From positions 1 to 37,779 of the forward strand of contig NZ_JGVW01000091.1 in NCBI RefSeq assembly GCF_000687455.2: DNA of 37,779 bases, given 5' to 3'. The DNA comes from Burkholderia sp. lig30. GTDB lineage: Bacteria; Pseudomonadota; Gammaproteobacteria; Burkholderiales; Burkholderiaceae. Made by a program: the position numbers and the translations under genes. Below are positions 21,857-28,991 of the stretch, piece after piece; the stretch's first letter is position 1, and the number at the start of each line of letters is the position of its first letter. The notes under the pieces were generated by a model. It was not told the origin of the DNA, ran no database searches, and saw nothing but the letters and a program-made list of their open reading frames with translations.

Positions 21857-22918
21857 TCAGGGCAACGTGAACCGCGCCACGTTCCCCCGCGTTGCCGAAT
21901 ATTTTGCCGGGTCGACGGTTTTTCCGTCGAATGCGACCGCATCGAGGCCCGCCAGGTTGCCGACGGTAACCTTGAGCGGCGCGGCGCCGACGATCTGCTT
22001 CGTCTCGCCCGCGTGAACCAGCGCGGAGAACAGTTCCTTGCCGTTCTTGTCGCGCACGCTGAACCAGCAGTCCTGCTTGACCTTGAGCTCGACCATCGAC
22101 TGGCCTGCCGACACCGCCGGCTGCGAGGCCGCTGCCGGCTGCGAAGCCGCTGCCGCGGCGGCGCTTGCCGGCGGCACGACGGCCGCGACAGGCTGCGACA
22201 CCGGCGCAGCCGCGACCGGGACGGCCGATGCGGCCGAAGCCGCAGCGACGGCCGGCTGGGAAGCCGTGGCCGCCGGCGCGCTACCCGCGACCGCGGACGC
22301 CGAAGCGTCGCTGGCCGCGACAGACGATGCGGCGGCCGAACTCGCGCTTTCGGCAGCCGGCGCGGACGCGATCGCCGCCTGCTGCACCTGCGCGCCGGAC
22401 GCGCCTTGTGCGGCGCCGCCCTTGAAGCGCGCGAGCCAGTTCGACGAATCGCCGCCAGTGTGCCACATCGCCGCGGCGATCAGCGCGACGACCGCCGCCG
22501 CTGCGCCCCACAGCCACGGCCGATGGCGCGTCGCCCCGCCGAGCGGGATCGATACGCGGCCGCGCGGCAGGTCCGCACCCGCCGCCGCCGGCAGCGACAG
22601 ATCGATTTCCGGCACGCCCCGTTCGCGCCGCAGCGCGTGCGCGAACGGTTCGGGATCGACGCCGAGCATCTTCGCGTAGCTGCGCACGACGCCAAGCGCG
22701 AACGTCAAGCCGGGCAGATGGCTGATGTCGCCAGCCTCGAGCGCGCGCAGCTTCTGCGGGGCGACCTTGAGCCGCGCCGACACGTCGTCGACCGACCAGC
22801 CCTTCGCCTCGCGCAACTGCGCCAGACGGCTCCCCACGGCAGCCAGCGATTCCAGTCCAGCCGTTGCCGGATTCCCGGCATTCATGTCTGCGCCATTTGA
22901 CGGCTGCGGCTCACTCAT
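21857..22918 (-). CDS. rodZ: RodZ-like helix-turn-helix membrane protein
   Basis: Cytoskeletal/cell-shape protein that links MreB to the envelope. The 353-residue product has an N-terminal Cro/C1-type helix-turn-helix (about 27-95, with LAQLREAKGWSVDDVSARL), a membrane helix (about 135-152), a long Ala/Ser/Pro/Gln linker with AAASQP repeats (about 165-270), and a C-terminal DUF4115 beta-domain (about 275-353). The same order is found in RodZ. The start has GAGGATAAGG upstream. It is common for this gene to precede ispG. The Ala-rich linker makes exact length variable between strains. Confidence 0.9.
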   Translation of the reverse strand: MSEPQPSNGADMNAGNPATAGLESLAAVGSRLAQLREAKGWSVDDVSARLKVAPQKLRALEAGDISHLPGLTFALGVVRSYAKMLGVDPEPFAHALRRERGVPEIDLSLPAAAGADLPRGRVSIPLGGATRHRPWLWGAAAAVVALIAAAMWHTGGDSSNWLARFKGGAAQGASGAQVQQAAIASAPAAESASSAAASSVAASDASASAVAGSAPAATASQPAVAAASAASAVPVAAAPVSQPVAAVVPPASAAAAAASQPAAASQPAVSAGQSMVELKVKQDCWFSVRDKNGKELFSALVHAGETKQIVGAAPLKVTVGNLAGLDAVAFDGKTVDPAKYSATRGNVARFTLP

Positions 22919-22948
22919 CCTTATCCTCGCGTCGATTCTTCTTCACTG

Positions 22949-22984
22949 GCGGGTTCCGCCGGCTCGTGCCGGCCCGCAACCCGC
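22949..22984 (-). repeat. Nested hairpin in the rodZ leader
   Basis: Inner stem GCCGGC-TCGT-GCCGGC (22958-22973) inside outer arms GCGGGTT (22949-22955) and AACCCGC (22978-22984). It lies 31 nt upstream of the rodZ ATG. A further dyad CGGCGCCC/GGGCGCCG at 23001-23018 follows the rlmN stop. Both may shape the rlmN-rodZ junction RNA. Confidence 0.55.
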
Positions 22985-23069
22985 GACGTTACACCACACA
23001 CGGCGCCCCAGGGCGCCGCTTCCGATCGCTATTCGCGCGTATTACCGCCAAACGTTTCGGGCAACCCCG

Positions 23070-24209
23070 TCACACTGCCCGGACTTCGATGATCTTCCCC
23101 GACGTACCCGTGCGTTCCGCCAGCCGGGTGCGATCCTTCACCGCGCCGGCCAGCTGGCCGCATGCGGCGTCGATGTCGTCGCCGCGCGTCTTGCGCACGG
23201 TGGTGACGACGCCCGCATCCATCAGCACCTGTGCGAAGCGCTTGACCTGTTCCGGCTTCGAGCGGATGAGGCCCGACTCGGGGAACGGATTGAACGGGAT
23301 CAGGTTGAACTTGCACGGCACGTCGCGCGTGACCGCCAGCAGTTCGCGCGCATGCGCTTCGGTGTCGTTGACGCCGTCGAGCATGCAGTATTCGAATGTA
23401 ATGAAATCGCGTGGCGCGACTTTCAGATAACGCTGGCAAGCTGCCATCAGCTCGCGCAGCGGATGCTTCTTGTTGAGCGGCACCAGCATGTCGCGCAACG
23501 CGTCGTTCGGCGCGTGCAGCGAAACGGCCAGCGCGACCGGCAGCTCGGCGCCGAGACGGTCCATCATCGGCACCACGCCGGACGTCGACAGCGTGACCCG
23601 GCGCCGCGACAGCCCGTAGGCGTTGTCGTCGAGCATCAGGCGCATCGCCGGCACGACCGCGCTGTAATTGAGGAGCGGCTCGCCCATGCCCATCATCACC
23701 ACGTTGGTGATCACCCGTTCGGCCTTGCCGTTCGGGCCGGGCGCGCGACCGAGCGAGGCGCGCAGCGCAAACTCGGCCATCCGCAGTTGCCCGATGATCT
23801 CGGCGGTCGACAGATTGCGGGAAAAGCCCTGCTTGCCCGTGGAACAGAAGCGGCAGTTGACCGCGCACCCGGCCTGCGACGACACGCACAGCGTGCCGCG
23901 CGTCTCTTCCGGGATGAATACGGTTTCGACCGCATTGCCGTTTCCGACGTCGATCAGCCACTTGCGCGTGCCGTCGGCGGAAACGTGATCGCTGGCGATG
24001 TCCGGCATCGTGATCGTCGCGCGGCCCTTGAGCTTTTCCCTCAGGGATTTCGCGAGATCGGTCATGCCGTCGAAATCGGCAGCGTTGTACTGATGGATCC
24101 AGCGCTGCAGTTGCTTGGCGCGGAACGGCTTCTCGCCGAGGCTGCCGCAGTACGCGACAAGGCCCTCGGCGTCGAAGTCGAGAAGATTGACGGAAGTTTC
24201 GCTCGTCAT
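23070..24209 (-). CDS. rlmN: 23S rRNA (A2503-C2)/tRNA (A37-C2) methyltransferase RlmN
   Basis: Radical-SAM enzyme methylating C2 of A2503 in 23S rRNA and A37 in some tRNAs. The 379-residue product has the radical-SAM cysteines C115, C119 and C122 (GCAVNCRFC), the GMGEPLLNY motif, and the C-terminal methyl-accepting cysteine C350 in the DAACGQL context. CAGGG lies upstream of the ATG at 24209. The 57-bp gap from ndk has no terminator, so it is probably cotranscribed with ndk. Confidence 0.96.
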   Translation of the reverse strand: MTSETSVNLLDFDAEGLVAYCGSLGEKPFRAKQLQRWIHQYNAADFDGMTDLAKSLREKLKGRATITMPDIASDHVSADGTRKWLIDVGNGNAVETVFIPEETRGTLCVSSQAGCAVNCRFCSTGKQGFSRNLSTAEIIGQLRMAEFALRASLGRAPGPNGKAERVITNVVMMGMGEPLLNYSAVVPAMRLMLDDNAYGLSRRRVTLSTSGVVPMMDRLGAELPVALAVSLHAPNDALRDMLVPLNKKHPLRELMAACQRYLKVAPRDFITFEYCMLDGVNDTEAHARELLAVTRDVPCKFNLIPFNPFPESGLIRSKPEQVKRFAQVLMDAGVVTTVRKTRGDDIDAACGQLAGAVKDRTRLAERTGTSGKIIEVRAV

Positions 24210-24266
24210 GGTGCCCTGCCTTGCCGCGTGCGCTGAATCCTGCCTGCCTGAATGCTCAGCCAGTGC

Positions 24267-24692
24267 TTAACGCGAGTAAACGTTCATTTCCGGGAAGAAG
24301 AACGCGACTTCGACGCTTGCCGTTTCCGGCGCGTCCGAGCCGTGCACCGCGTTCGCGTCGATGCTGTCGGCGAAGTCGGCGCGGATCGTGCCCGCTTCCG
24401 CCTTCTTCGGATCCGTCGCGCCCATCAGGTCGCGATTCTTCAGGATCGCGCCTTCGCCTTCCAGAACCTGGATCATCACCGGGCCCGAGATCATGAAATC
24501 GACGAGGTCCTTGAAGAACGGACGTGCTGCGTGGACTGCGTAGAACTTCTCTGCGTCAGCGCGCGACAGGTGTGCCATGCGCGCTGCGATGACCTTCAGA
24601 CCGGCGCCTTCGAAACGGCTGTAGATCTGGCCGATCACGTTCTTTGCCACCGCATCCGGCTTGATGATCGACAGGGTGCGCTCGATTGCCAT
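24267..24692 (-). CDS. ndk: Nucleoside diphosphate kinase
   Basis: Equilibrates NTP and dNTP pools by phosphate transfer through a phospho-histidine. The 141-residue product has all family features: [15 protein letters not shown] at the N-terminus and the active-site His117 in [10 protein letters not shown]. Length is typical. TTGGAG serves as ribosome binding site. An extended -10 box (TGC-TACAAT) lies about 50 nt upstream, and this gene is taken as the first of the long minus-strand operon. Confidence 0.98.
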   Translation of the reverse strand: MAIERTLSIIKPDAVAKNVIGQIYSRFEGAGLKVIAARMAHLSRADAEKFYAVHAARPFFKDLVDFMISGPVMIQVLEGEGAILKNRDLMGATDPKKAEAGTIRADFADSIDANAVHGSDAPETASVEVAFFFPEMNVYSR

Positions 24693-24738
24693 AAAAACTC
24701 CAAGAAATTAAGAAGTTACACTTCCAAATGAATCCGCT

Positions 24739-24747
24739 ATTGTAGCA
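24739..24747 (-). promoter_or_regulatory. Extended -10 promoter element of the ndk-rlmN-rodZ operon
   Basis: TGC-TACAAT on the minus strand, i.e. an extended -10 box, with weak -35 similarity 17 nt further up. It leaves a leader of about 40 nt before ndk. This is probably the main promoter for the head of the 16-kb gene run. Confidence 0.5.
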
Positions 24748-24789
24748 CGATCCCGTGTATCATTGCGATTGAACCCTTACGCGCATGAA

Positions 24790-24855
24790 AGGTTTCAAGG
24801 TACATGCGTTCTGTTTGCCGAGGCCATTGAAACCTCCTGGCACGGAACGTATCTT
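24790..24855 (+). promoter_or_regulatory. Promoter of the YccA-like gene with overlapping inverted repeat
   Basis: TTGAAA (24827-24832), 17 nt spacer, TATCTT (24850-24855): a good sigma-70-type promoter. The -35 lies in the right arm of a perfect 9-bp inverted repeat, AGGTTTCAA (24790-24798) and TTGAAACCT (24827-24835). A repressor or other regulator binding the repeat could therefore control the promoter; the regulator is unknown. Confidence 0.55.
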
Positions 24856-24938
24856 AGCCATAGCGGCAGCGGCTTGCTGCGGCGCACACCGTGCGCCGGG
24901 CCCGCCCGGACGCCATGCGTTCAACGTCAGGAGAAACC

Positions 24939-25637
24939 ATGAACGACTATCAGTACAATTTCGGCCGCGGCGGCGCCGTCAGCTCCGTCGAGGTCCGCAA
25001 CCGCGTGCTGCGCAACACCTACTGGCTGCTGGCGCTGTCGATGGTGCCGACCGTGCTGGGCGCATGGGTCGGCGTGACGACGGGCTTCTCGCTGTTCGCA
25101 GCCACGAGCCCTGCGATGAGCCTGCTCGCGTTCTTCGCGATCGCGTTCGGCTTCATGTTCGCGATCGAGCGCACGAAGAACAGCGGCGCCGGCGTGTTCG
25201 TGCTGCTTGGCTTCACGTTCTTCATGGGCCTGATGCTGTCGCGCCTGCTCAGCTTCATCCTCGGCTTCTCGAACGGCCCGTCGCTGATCATGCTCGCGTT
25301 CGGCGGCACCGGCATCATCTTCGCCGCGATGGCGACGATCGCCACCGTCAGCAAGCGCGATTTCTCCGGCCTCGGCAAATGGCTGTTCATGGGCGTCGTC
25401 GTGCTGCTGCTCGCGATGGTCGCCAACATGTTCCTGCAACTGCCGGCGCTGATGCTGACCGTGTCGGTGCTCGCGATCGCGATCTTCTCCGCGTACATGC
25501 TGTTCGACGTGCAGCGCGTGGTCAACGGCGGCGAGACGAACTACATCTCCGCCACGCTCGCGATCTACCTTGATCTGTACAACGTGTTCACCAACCTGCT
25601 CGCGCTGCTCGGCATCTTCGGCGGCAACCGCAACTGA
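24939..25637 (+). CDS. Bax inhibitor-1/YccA family integral membrane protein
   Basis: A 232-residue protein with about seven hydrophobic segments, belonging to the BI-1/YccA/YbhL family of inner-membrane proteins. In E. coli YccA is a substrate and modulator of FtsH, which is notable given hflK/hflC in this same window. The N-terminus MNDYQYNFGRGG and the end FGGNRN are Burkholderia-like. The ATG at 24939 has CAGGAG 5 nt upstream; the frame is open earlier but without support. Single gene, divergent from ndk, with a terminator downstream. Confidence 0.92.
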   Translation: MNDYQYNFGRGGAVSSVEVRNRVLRNTYWLLALSMVPTVLGAWVGVTTGFSLFAATSPAMSLLAFFAIAFGFMFAIERTKNSGAGVFVLLGFTFFMGLMLSRLLSFILGFSNGPSLIMLAFGGTGIIFAAMATIATVSKRDFSGLGKWLFMGVVVLLLAMVANMFLQLPALMLTVSVLAIAIFSAYMLFDVQRVVNGGETNYISATLAIYLDLYNVFTNLLALLGIFGGNRN

Positions 25638-25738
25638 CGCGGCTGCGCGCGACACGAGCACCCGCCAACAGGCGCAATGCCGTTCCGTTATCGCTTCTGC
25701 TGCGGAACCGGCGAGTATAGCGAGAAGGACAACCCTTG

Positions 25739-25768
25739 ACGACCCGGCCGCATTTGCGGCCGGGTCGT
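25739..25768 (+). terminator. Terminator after the YccA-like gene
   Basis: Perfect 13-bp stem ACGACCCGGCCGC / GCGGCCGGGTCGT with loop ATTT, ending in TTTC. It lies about 100 nt past the stop. The T-run is short but stem strength is high. Confidence 0.8.
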
Positions 25769-25975
25769 TTCACATTGGGCGAGGATTTCGATCGCACCCG
25801 AAGGCGCCTCAGGCAGGCGTGACGGCGACCAGCACATGCACGCAGTGACGCCCTCGCGAATGGCGACCACAACCTCCCGGCGAATGCGAGAAGGGAACAG
25901 CAGCGGCACCCACCCAACGCCCAGCCAGACAATGAGGCACGCCACATCCGGCCGCAGACAATATTACAATTTCAC

Positions 25976-26004
25976 TTCAATACATAGCAATCCTCATGTA
26001 TTGT
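25976..26004 (+). promoter_or_regulatory. Candidate promoter and operator of the Hcp cassette
   Basis: TTCAAT (25976-25981), 17-nt spacer, TATTGT (25999-26004) resemble sigma-70 boxes. They overlap a perfect palindrome CAATACAT (25978-25985) and ATGTATTG (25996-26003), spaced by 10 nt. The palindrome covers both boxes, so a bound dimer could block the promoter. About 70 nt lie between the -10 and the hcp ATG. Confidence 0.45.
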
Positions 26005-26074
26005 GTAGCCGGGCAGGGTTAGAGAGCTCTGCCAGAAACCATGGTTCTCAACTTTACCGGGAGCGCAAACCAGC

Positions 26075-26557
26075 ATGCCGATTCCAGCGTATATGTGGCT
26101 CAAGGACGACGGCGGGGCGGATATCAAGGGCTCCGGTACCGTGCAGGGACGCGAGGGAAGTATCGAGGTGATCGGCTTCAGTCACGGCCTGAATCTCCCA
26201 GTCGATAGCAGCTCCGGAAAAATTACCGGCACCCGCTCGCACTCTCCCATGAGCATCGAGAAGGAGTTTGATGCGTCCAGCCCGTACCTTTACAAGGCCG
26301 TCGCCAAAGGGCAGACGCTGCAATCTGCGGAACTGAAGTGGTACAGGATCAACGACGCAGGCCAGGAAGAGGTCTACTTTGTGATACTGCTGGAAGGCGT
26401 GAAAATCGCAGGCATCAATCCCGGAATGGCTAACACCAAGCTGATGGATATGTCTGCACTCAACCACATGGAATCCATTTCCATGATGTATGAGCACATC
26501 ACATGGCATTACACGGACGGCAACATCAAGTTCACTGACGCGTGGAACGACCGATAA
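26075..26557 (+). CDS. hcp: Hcp-family type VI secretion tube protein
   Basis: Hcp forms hexameric rings that stack into the inner tube of the type VI secretion system and can carry effectors in its lumen. The 160-residue product has the family landmarks MPIPAYMWLKDDGG at the N-terminus, REGSIEVIGFSHG (about 26-38), SSPYLYKAV (about 69-77), LKWYRI and a DGNIKFTDAW end. GGGAG is about 11 nt upstream. Codon and base composition are AT-richer than the neighbours. No other type VI structural gene is near, so this is an orphan Hcp that would rely on machinery encoded elsewhere. The next gene encodes its probable cargo. Confidence 0.92.
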   Translation: MPIPAYMWLKDDGGADIKGSGTVQGREGSIEVIGFSHGLNLPVDSSSGKITGTRSHSPMSIEKEFDASSPYLYKAVAKGQTLQSAELKWYRINDAGQEEVYFVILLEGVKIAGINPGMANTKLMDMSALNHMESISMMYEHITWHYTDGNIKFTDAWNDR

Positions 26558-26576
26558 CTACCGGGAAAGACATTCG

Positions 26577-27098
26577 ATGGCTTTGCAGGGAAAATTCGTT
26601 GTAAACAACGCGCCGCTGTCACCACTATTCATTTTTGGTGTCGGCACATTCATGGCTTTCTCCGGCGATGGCATCTACCGCAATCGAGGGGGATGCACGG
26701 CTCTAAAGGAAAAAGGGCCCATCCCCGCCGGGAAATATTGGATAGTCGACCGACCCGCCGGCGGCATTCGATCTCAAGTACAAGCGCAGGCTAAGGATGC
26801 GTGGAACACGATCATTCTGGGTGCGCCGTCCAATCATTCGGAATGGTTTGCCTTGTATCGCGATGATGGCAAGATTGACGACCATACATGGATAAATGGG
26901 GTCGAACGTGGCAATTTCCGGCTGCATCCGATCGGCGGCAGTGGACTCTCGCTGGGATGTATCACGCTGCAAAGTCGTTCGCAGTTTCAGACTCTCCGAC
27001 AGGCGCTGCTGCAGACAACCACCATTCCCGCACGCCACTCAGGGCTGCACGCATACGGATGGATTGAGGTCGTTACACATGGCAACACTTGTCCGTAG
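26577..27098 (+). CDS. DUF2778/Tlde1-like L,D-transpeptidase-fold protein, putative type VI effector
   Basis: The 173-residue product matches the DUF2778 family typified by Tlde1, a type VI effector of Salmonella that cuts or exchanges peptidoglycan stem peptides (L,D-carboxypeptidase/exchange). The diagnostic region FRLHPIGGSGLSLGCITL contains H117, S125 and C128 in L,D-transpeptidase-like spacing, so the active site looks intact. Other family features: an aromatic N-terminal part with FSGDG, IPAGKYWIVDRP (about 49-60) and a C-terminal GLHAYGWIEV. No signal peptide, consistent with delivery through Hcp. It begins 19 bp after hcp and its 3' end overlaps the next gene by 20 bp. The substrate in this case is inferred. 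Confidence 0.83.
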   Translation: MALQGKFVVNNAPLSPLFIFGVGTFMAFSGDGIYRNRGGCTALKEKGPIPAGKYWIVDRPAGGIRSQVQAQAKDAWNTIILGAPSNHSEWFALYRDDGKIDDHTWINGVERGNFRLHPIGGSGLSLGCITLQSRSQFQTLRQALLQTTTIPARHSGLHAYGWIEVVTHGNTCP

Positions 27099-27348
27099 GA
27101 TTTCCAAGACTCTTTTGTTTTGTGGATTGTTCTTTTTATCCGGGAGATACGTCCACACCTACCCGATTCCAATGACACCAGATCAACAGCAGCAGTTGAT
27201 TGTCATTTCGGAAAAATTCGGAGTAGACGACTATGAATTGTTTTACATGGGCGCGATGGCGCTCGTAGACCTCGTCGCCGCCATAGTCGCTTATGTGTTG
27301 ATCATGAAACTCTGGCGATTCTTCGAAGTGAGGCACCAGTCAGATTAG
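27079..27348 (+). CDS. Small membrane protein, putative immunity to the Tlde1-like effector
   Basis: The 89-residue product has a basic N-terminus (MATLVRRISK), a hydrophobic segment at 11-22, a polar segment of about 30 residues, and a second helix at about 55-78, then a charged tail. The predicted topology puts the middle segment in the periplasm, where a peptidoglycan-active toxin would act. The ATG at 27079 lies inside the effector gene (20-bp overlap, different frame), which implies translational coupling. I do not recognise a named family. The immunity role rests only on position and topology. It may instead be an anchor or export helper. Confidence 0.6.
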   Translation: MATLVRRISKTLLFCGLFFLSGRYVHTYPIPMTPDQQQQLIVISEKFGVDDYELFYMGAMALVDLVAAIVAYVLIMKLWRFFEVRHQSD

Positions 27349-27390
27349 GGTGACTGTGCACCCCAATCATTCTTTGATCATTTTTGAACC
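27343..27390 (+). terminator. Terminator of the Hcp cassette
   Basis: GATTAGGGTG (27343-27352) and CACCCCAATC (27359-27368) form a 10-bp stem with one mismatch and a 6-nt loop. The T-rich ATTCTTTGATCATTTTT follows. It overlaps the stop codon of the small membrane gene. Confidence 0.55.
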
Positions 27391-27400
27391 GCTCTTATTA

Positions 27401-27448
27401 GGGTGGCCTGCTTCGGCATACGACTTTCCCCGAATTCCGAGGCCACCC
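27401..27448. repeat. Nested dyad between the Hcp cassette and rlmD
   Basis: Outer arms GGGTGGCCT (27401-27409) and AGGCCACCC (27440-27448); inner arms TTCGG (27412-27416) and CCGAA (27430-27434). It lies 10 nt after the rlmD stop, between convergent genes. It probably protects or ends rlmD transcripts. Its start overlaps a second copy of ATTAGGGTG (27397-27405). Confidence 0.55.
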
Positions 27449-27458
27449 CGTCAGCGAC

Positions 27459-28856
27459 TCAATCGCGCTCGAACAGCGCGATCGACTCGACGTGAGACGT
27501 GTGCGGGAACATGTTGACCACACCCGCGCCCTTCAGGCGATACCCGGCCTCATGCACCAGCAGGCCGGCGTCGCGCGCGAGCGTCGACGGGTTGCACGAC
27601 ACGTACACGATCCGCTTCGGCAGCGGCCCTTCGCCGCTTTGCGCAATATCGGCCAGCGCCTTCGACACCGCCAGCGCCCCTTCGCGCGGCGGATCGATTA
27701 GGAACTTGTCGAATGCGCCGAGCGCACGGATGTCGTCGGCGCTCACCTCGAACAGGTTGCGGCAGGCAAACGACGTATGGCCGTCCACGCCGTTCTCGCG
27801 CGCGTTGGCGAGCGCACGGGTCGTCAGCGCCTCGCTGCCCTCGATCCCCATCACCTCGCGCGCGAGGCGCGCGAGCGGCAGCGTGAAATTGCCGATGCCG
27901 CAGAACAGGTCGAGCACGCGATCGTCGCGCGACGGCGCGAGCAAGCGCAGCGCGCGCCCGACCAGCACCCGGTTGATCTGATGATTGACCTGCGTGAAGT
28001 CGGTCGGCTTGAACGGCATGCGGATGCCGAATTCCGGCAGCGTGTAGTCGAGCTGGACGTCGAGCGGATAGAACGGCGTCACCGTGTCCGGCCCCTTCGG
28101 CTGCAGCCAGAACTGCACCTTGTGCTCGTCGGCGAACGCGCGCAGCAGCGCCTCGTCGGCCGCGTTGATCGGCTCCAGCACGCGCAGCACGAGCGCGGTG
28201 ACCTGCGAGCCGACCGCCAGCTCGATCTGCGGCATCCGGTCCCGGATCGACAGCCCCTCGACCAGCTTGCGCAGCGGCACGAGCATCGCCGACACGTGCG
28301 GCGGCAGCACTTCGCAGCTCGTCATGTCCGCGACGTAGCTGCTCTTGCGCTCGTGGAAGCCGACCAACACGCCGCCCTTCTTCACGACGTTGCGCACGGT
28401 CAGGCGCGCGCGATAGCGATAGCCCCACGACGGCCCGTGGATCGGCGAGAACATCGACTCCGCGCGCAGCTTCGCGAGATGCCACAGGTTATCTTCGAGC
28501 ACGCGCTGCTTGATCGCGACCTGCGCGCGCATGTCGAGATGCTGCATCGAGCAGCCGCCGCAGGTGCCGAAGAACGCGCATTTCGGCTGCGCGCGCATCA
28601 CGCTTGGGCGCAGAATATCGACAACCTGCGCCTGCTCGTAGCTCGGCTTGCGGCGGAAGCTCGAATAGGTCACGCGCTCGCCGGGCAGCGCGCCCTCGAC
28701 GAAGATGACCTTGCCCGGCTCGCCGTCCTCGGTCGTCACGCGGCCGACACCGCGCGCTTCCATGTCGAGCGATTCGATCTCGAGAACCGGGGCGCTTTCG
28801 GGCGCGGCTGGCACGCTTTTCAACTTGCGTGCGGAAGTGGGGACGGCTTCAGACAC
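27459..28856 (-). CDS. rlmD: 23S rRNA (uracil-1939-C5)-methyltransferase RlmD
   Basis: SAM-dependent iron-sulfur enzyme that forms m5U1939 in 23S rRNA (RumA). The 465-residue product has an N-terminal TRAM domain and Fe-S cysteines C93, C99, C102 and C181, with spacing close to E. coli RlmD. It also has the SAM site [10 protein letters not shown], the DPPREG motif, and the catalytic Cys C421 in YVSCNP. The start is GTG at 28856 with AGGA 7 nt upstream; no suitable ATG exists. A TACAAT box about 35 nt upstream is the probable -10. It converges on the Hcp cassette. Confidence 0.94.
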   Translation of the reverse strand: MSEAVPTSARKLKSVPAAPESAPVLEIESLDMEARGVGRVTTEDGEPGKVIFVEGALPGERVTYSSFRRKPSYEQAQVVDILRPSVMRAQPKCAFFGTCGGCSMQHLDMRAQVAIKQRVLEDNLWHLAKLRAESMFSPIHGPSWGYRYRARLTVRNVVKKGGVLVGFHERKSSYVADMTSCEVLPPHVSAMLVPLRKLVEGLSIRDRMPQIELAVGSQVTALVLRVLEPINAADEALLRAFADEHKVQFWLQPKGPDTVTPFYPLDVQLDYTLPEFGIRMPFKPTDFTQVNHQINRVLVGRALRLLAPSRDDRVLDLFCGIGNFTLPLARLAREVMGIEGSEALTTRALANARENGVDGHTSFACRNLFEVSADDIRALGAFDKFLIDPPREGALAVSKALADIAQSGEGPLPKRIVYVSCNPSTLARDAGLLVHEAGYRLKGAGVVNMFPHTSHVESIALFERD

Positions 28857-28889
28857 CAGCTTTTCCTGACAAACGATGAAGAATGCGAG

Positions 28890-28895
28890 ATTGTA
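28890..28895 (-). promoter_or_regulatory. Candidate -10 box of rlmD
   Basis: TACAAT on the minus strand, giving a leader of about 25-30 nt to the rlmD GTG. The -35 is not evident. Confidence 0.4.
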
Positions 28896-28930
28896 GACGA
28901 AGGACCGCCTCGCTCGCCCGCTTTCCGCAG

Positions 28931-28964
28931 GACCGGAGTAAGCGCTGAAGCGCTCACTCCGGTC
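28931..28964. repeat. Long two-part dyad between rlmD and the divergent nuclease-family gene
   Basis: GACCGGAGT (28931-28939) and ACTCCGGTC (28956-28964) form a 9-bp outer stem. The inner arms AGCGCT (28941-28946) and AGCGCT (28949-28954) are self-complementary. With one A/C mismatch the whole makes a 15-16-bp hairpin or cruciform in the 135-bp divergent region. It is 27 nt upstream of the plus-strand start. Regulator or RNA role unknown. Confidence 0.7.
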
Positions 28965-28991
28965 GACACCTGATCGACAGGAGATTCGACC

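Larger units (their letters stand above)
25638..26074. other. 437-bp intergenic region left of the Hcp cassette
   Basis: Contains the terminator at 25739-25768 and, at its right end, the hcp promoter and palindrome. Between them (about 25770-25950) I see no convincing gene. A minus-strand frame (25688-25945, from a GTG) runs through the terminator and lacks a ribosome binding site. Composition changes from GC-rich to AT-rich at about 25960. It may mark the insertion border, but no repeat or tRNA is seen. Confidence 0.5.

Noticed and set aside
22108..22425. Repetitive GC-rich tract within rodZ that looks like tandem DNA repeats
   Set aside because: Explained by the Ala/Pro/Ser/Gln-rich linker of RodZ. 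The same applies to the Ala/Pro-rich linker of dnaX (about 37300-37779).
25688..25945. Minus-strand frame of 85 codons with a hydrophobic N-terminus, left of the Hcp cassette
   Set aside because: Starts with GTG without a ribosome binding site, runs through the strong terminator at 25739-25768, and has no recognisable family. At most a decayed gene fragment.
26054..26509. Minus-strand open frame opposite hcp
   Set aside because: hcp on the plus strand matches a known family over its whole length; the opposite frame shows no motif.
25638..27458. Possible integrative element with tRNA attachment site or transposase at the Hcp cassette
   Set aside because: No tRNA gene, integrase, transposase or matching flanking repeats were found on either side, so only base composition supports transfer.
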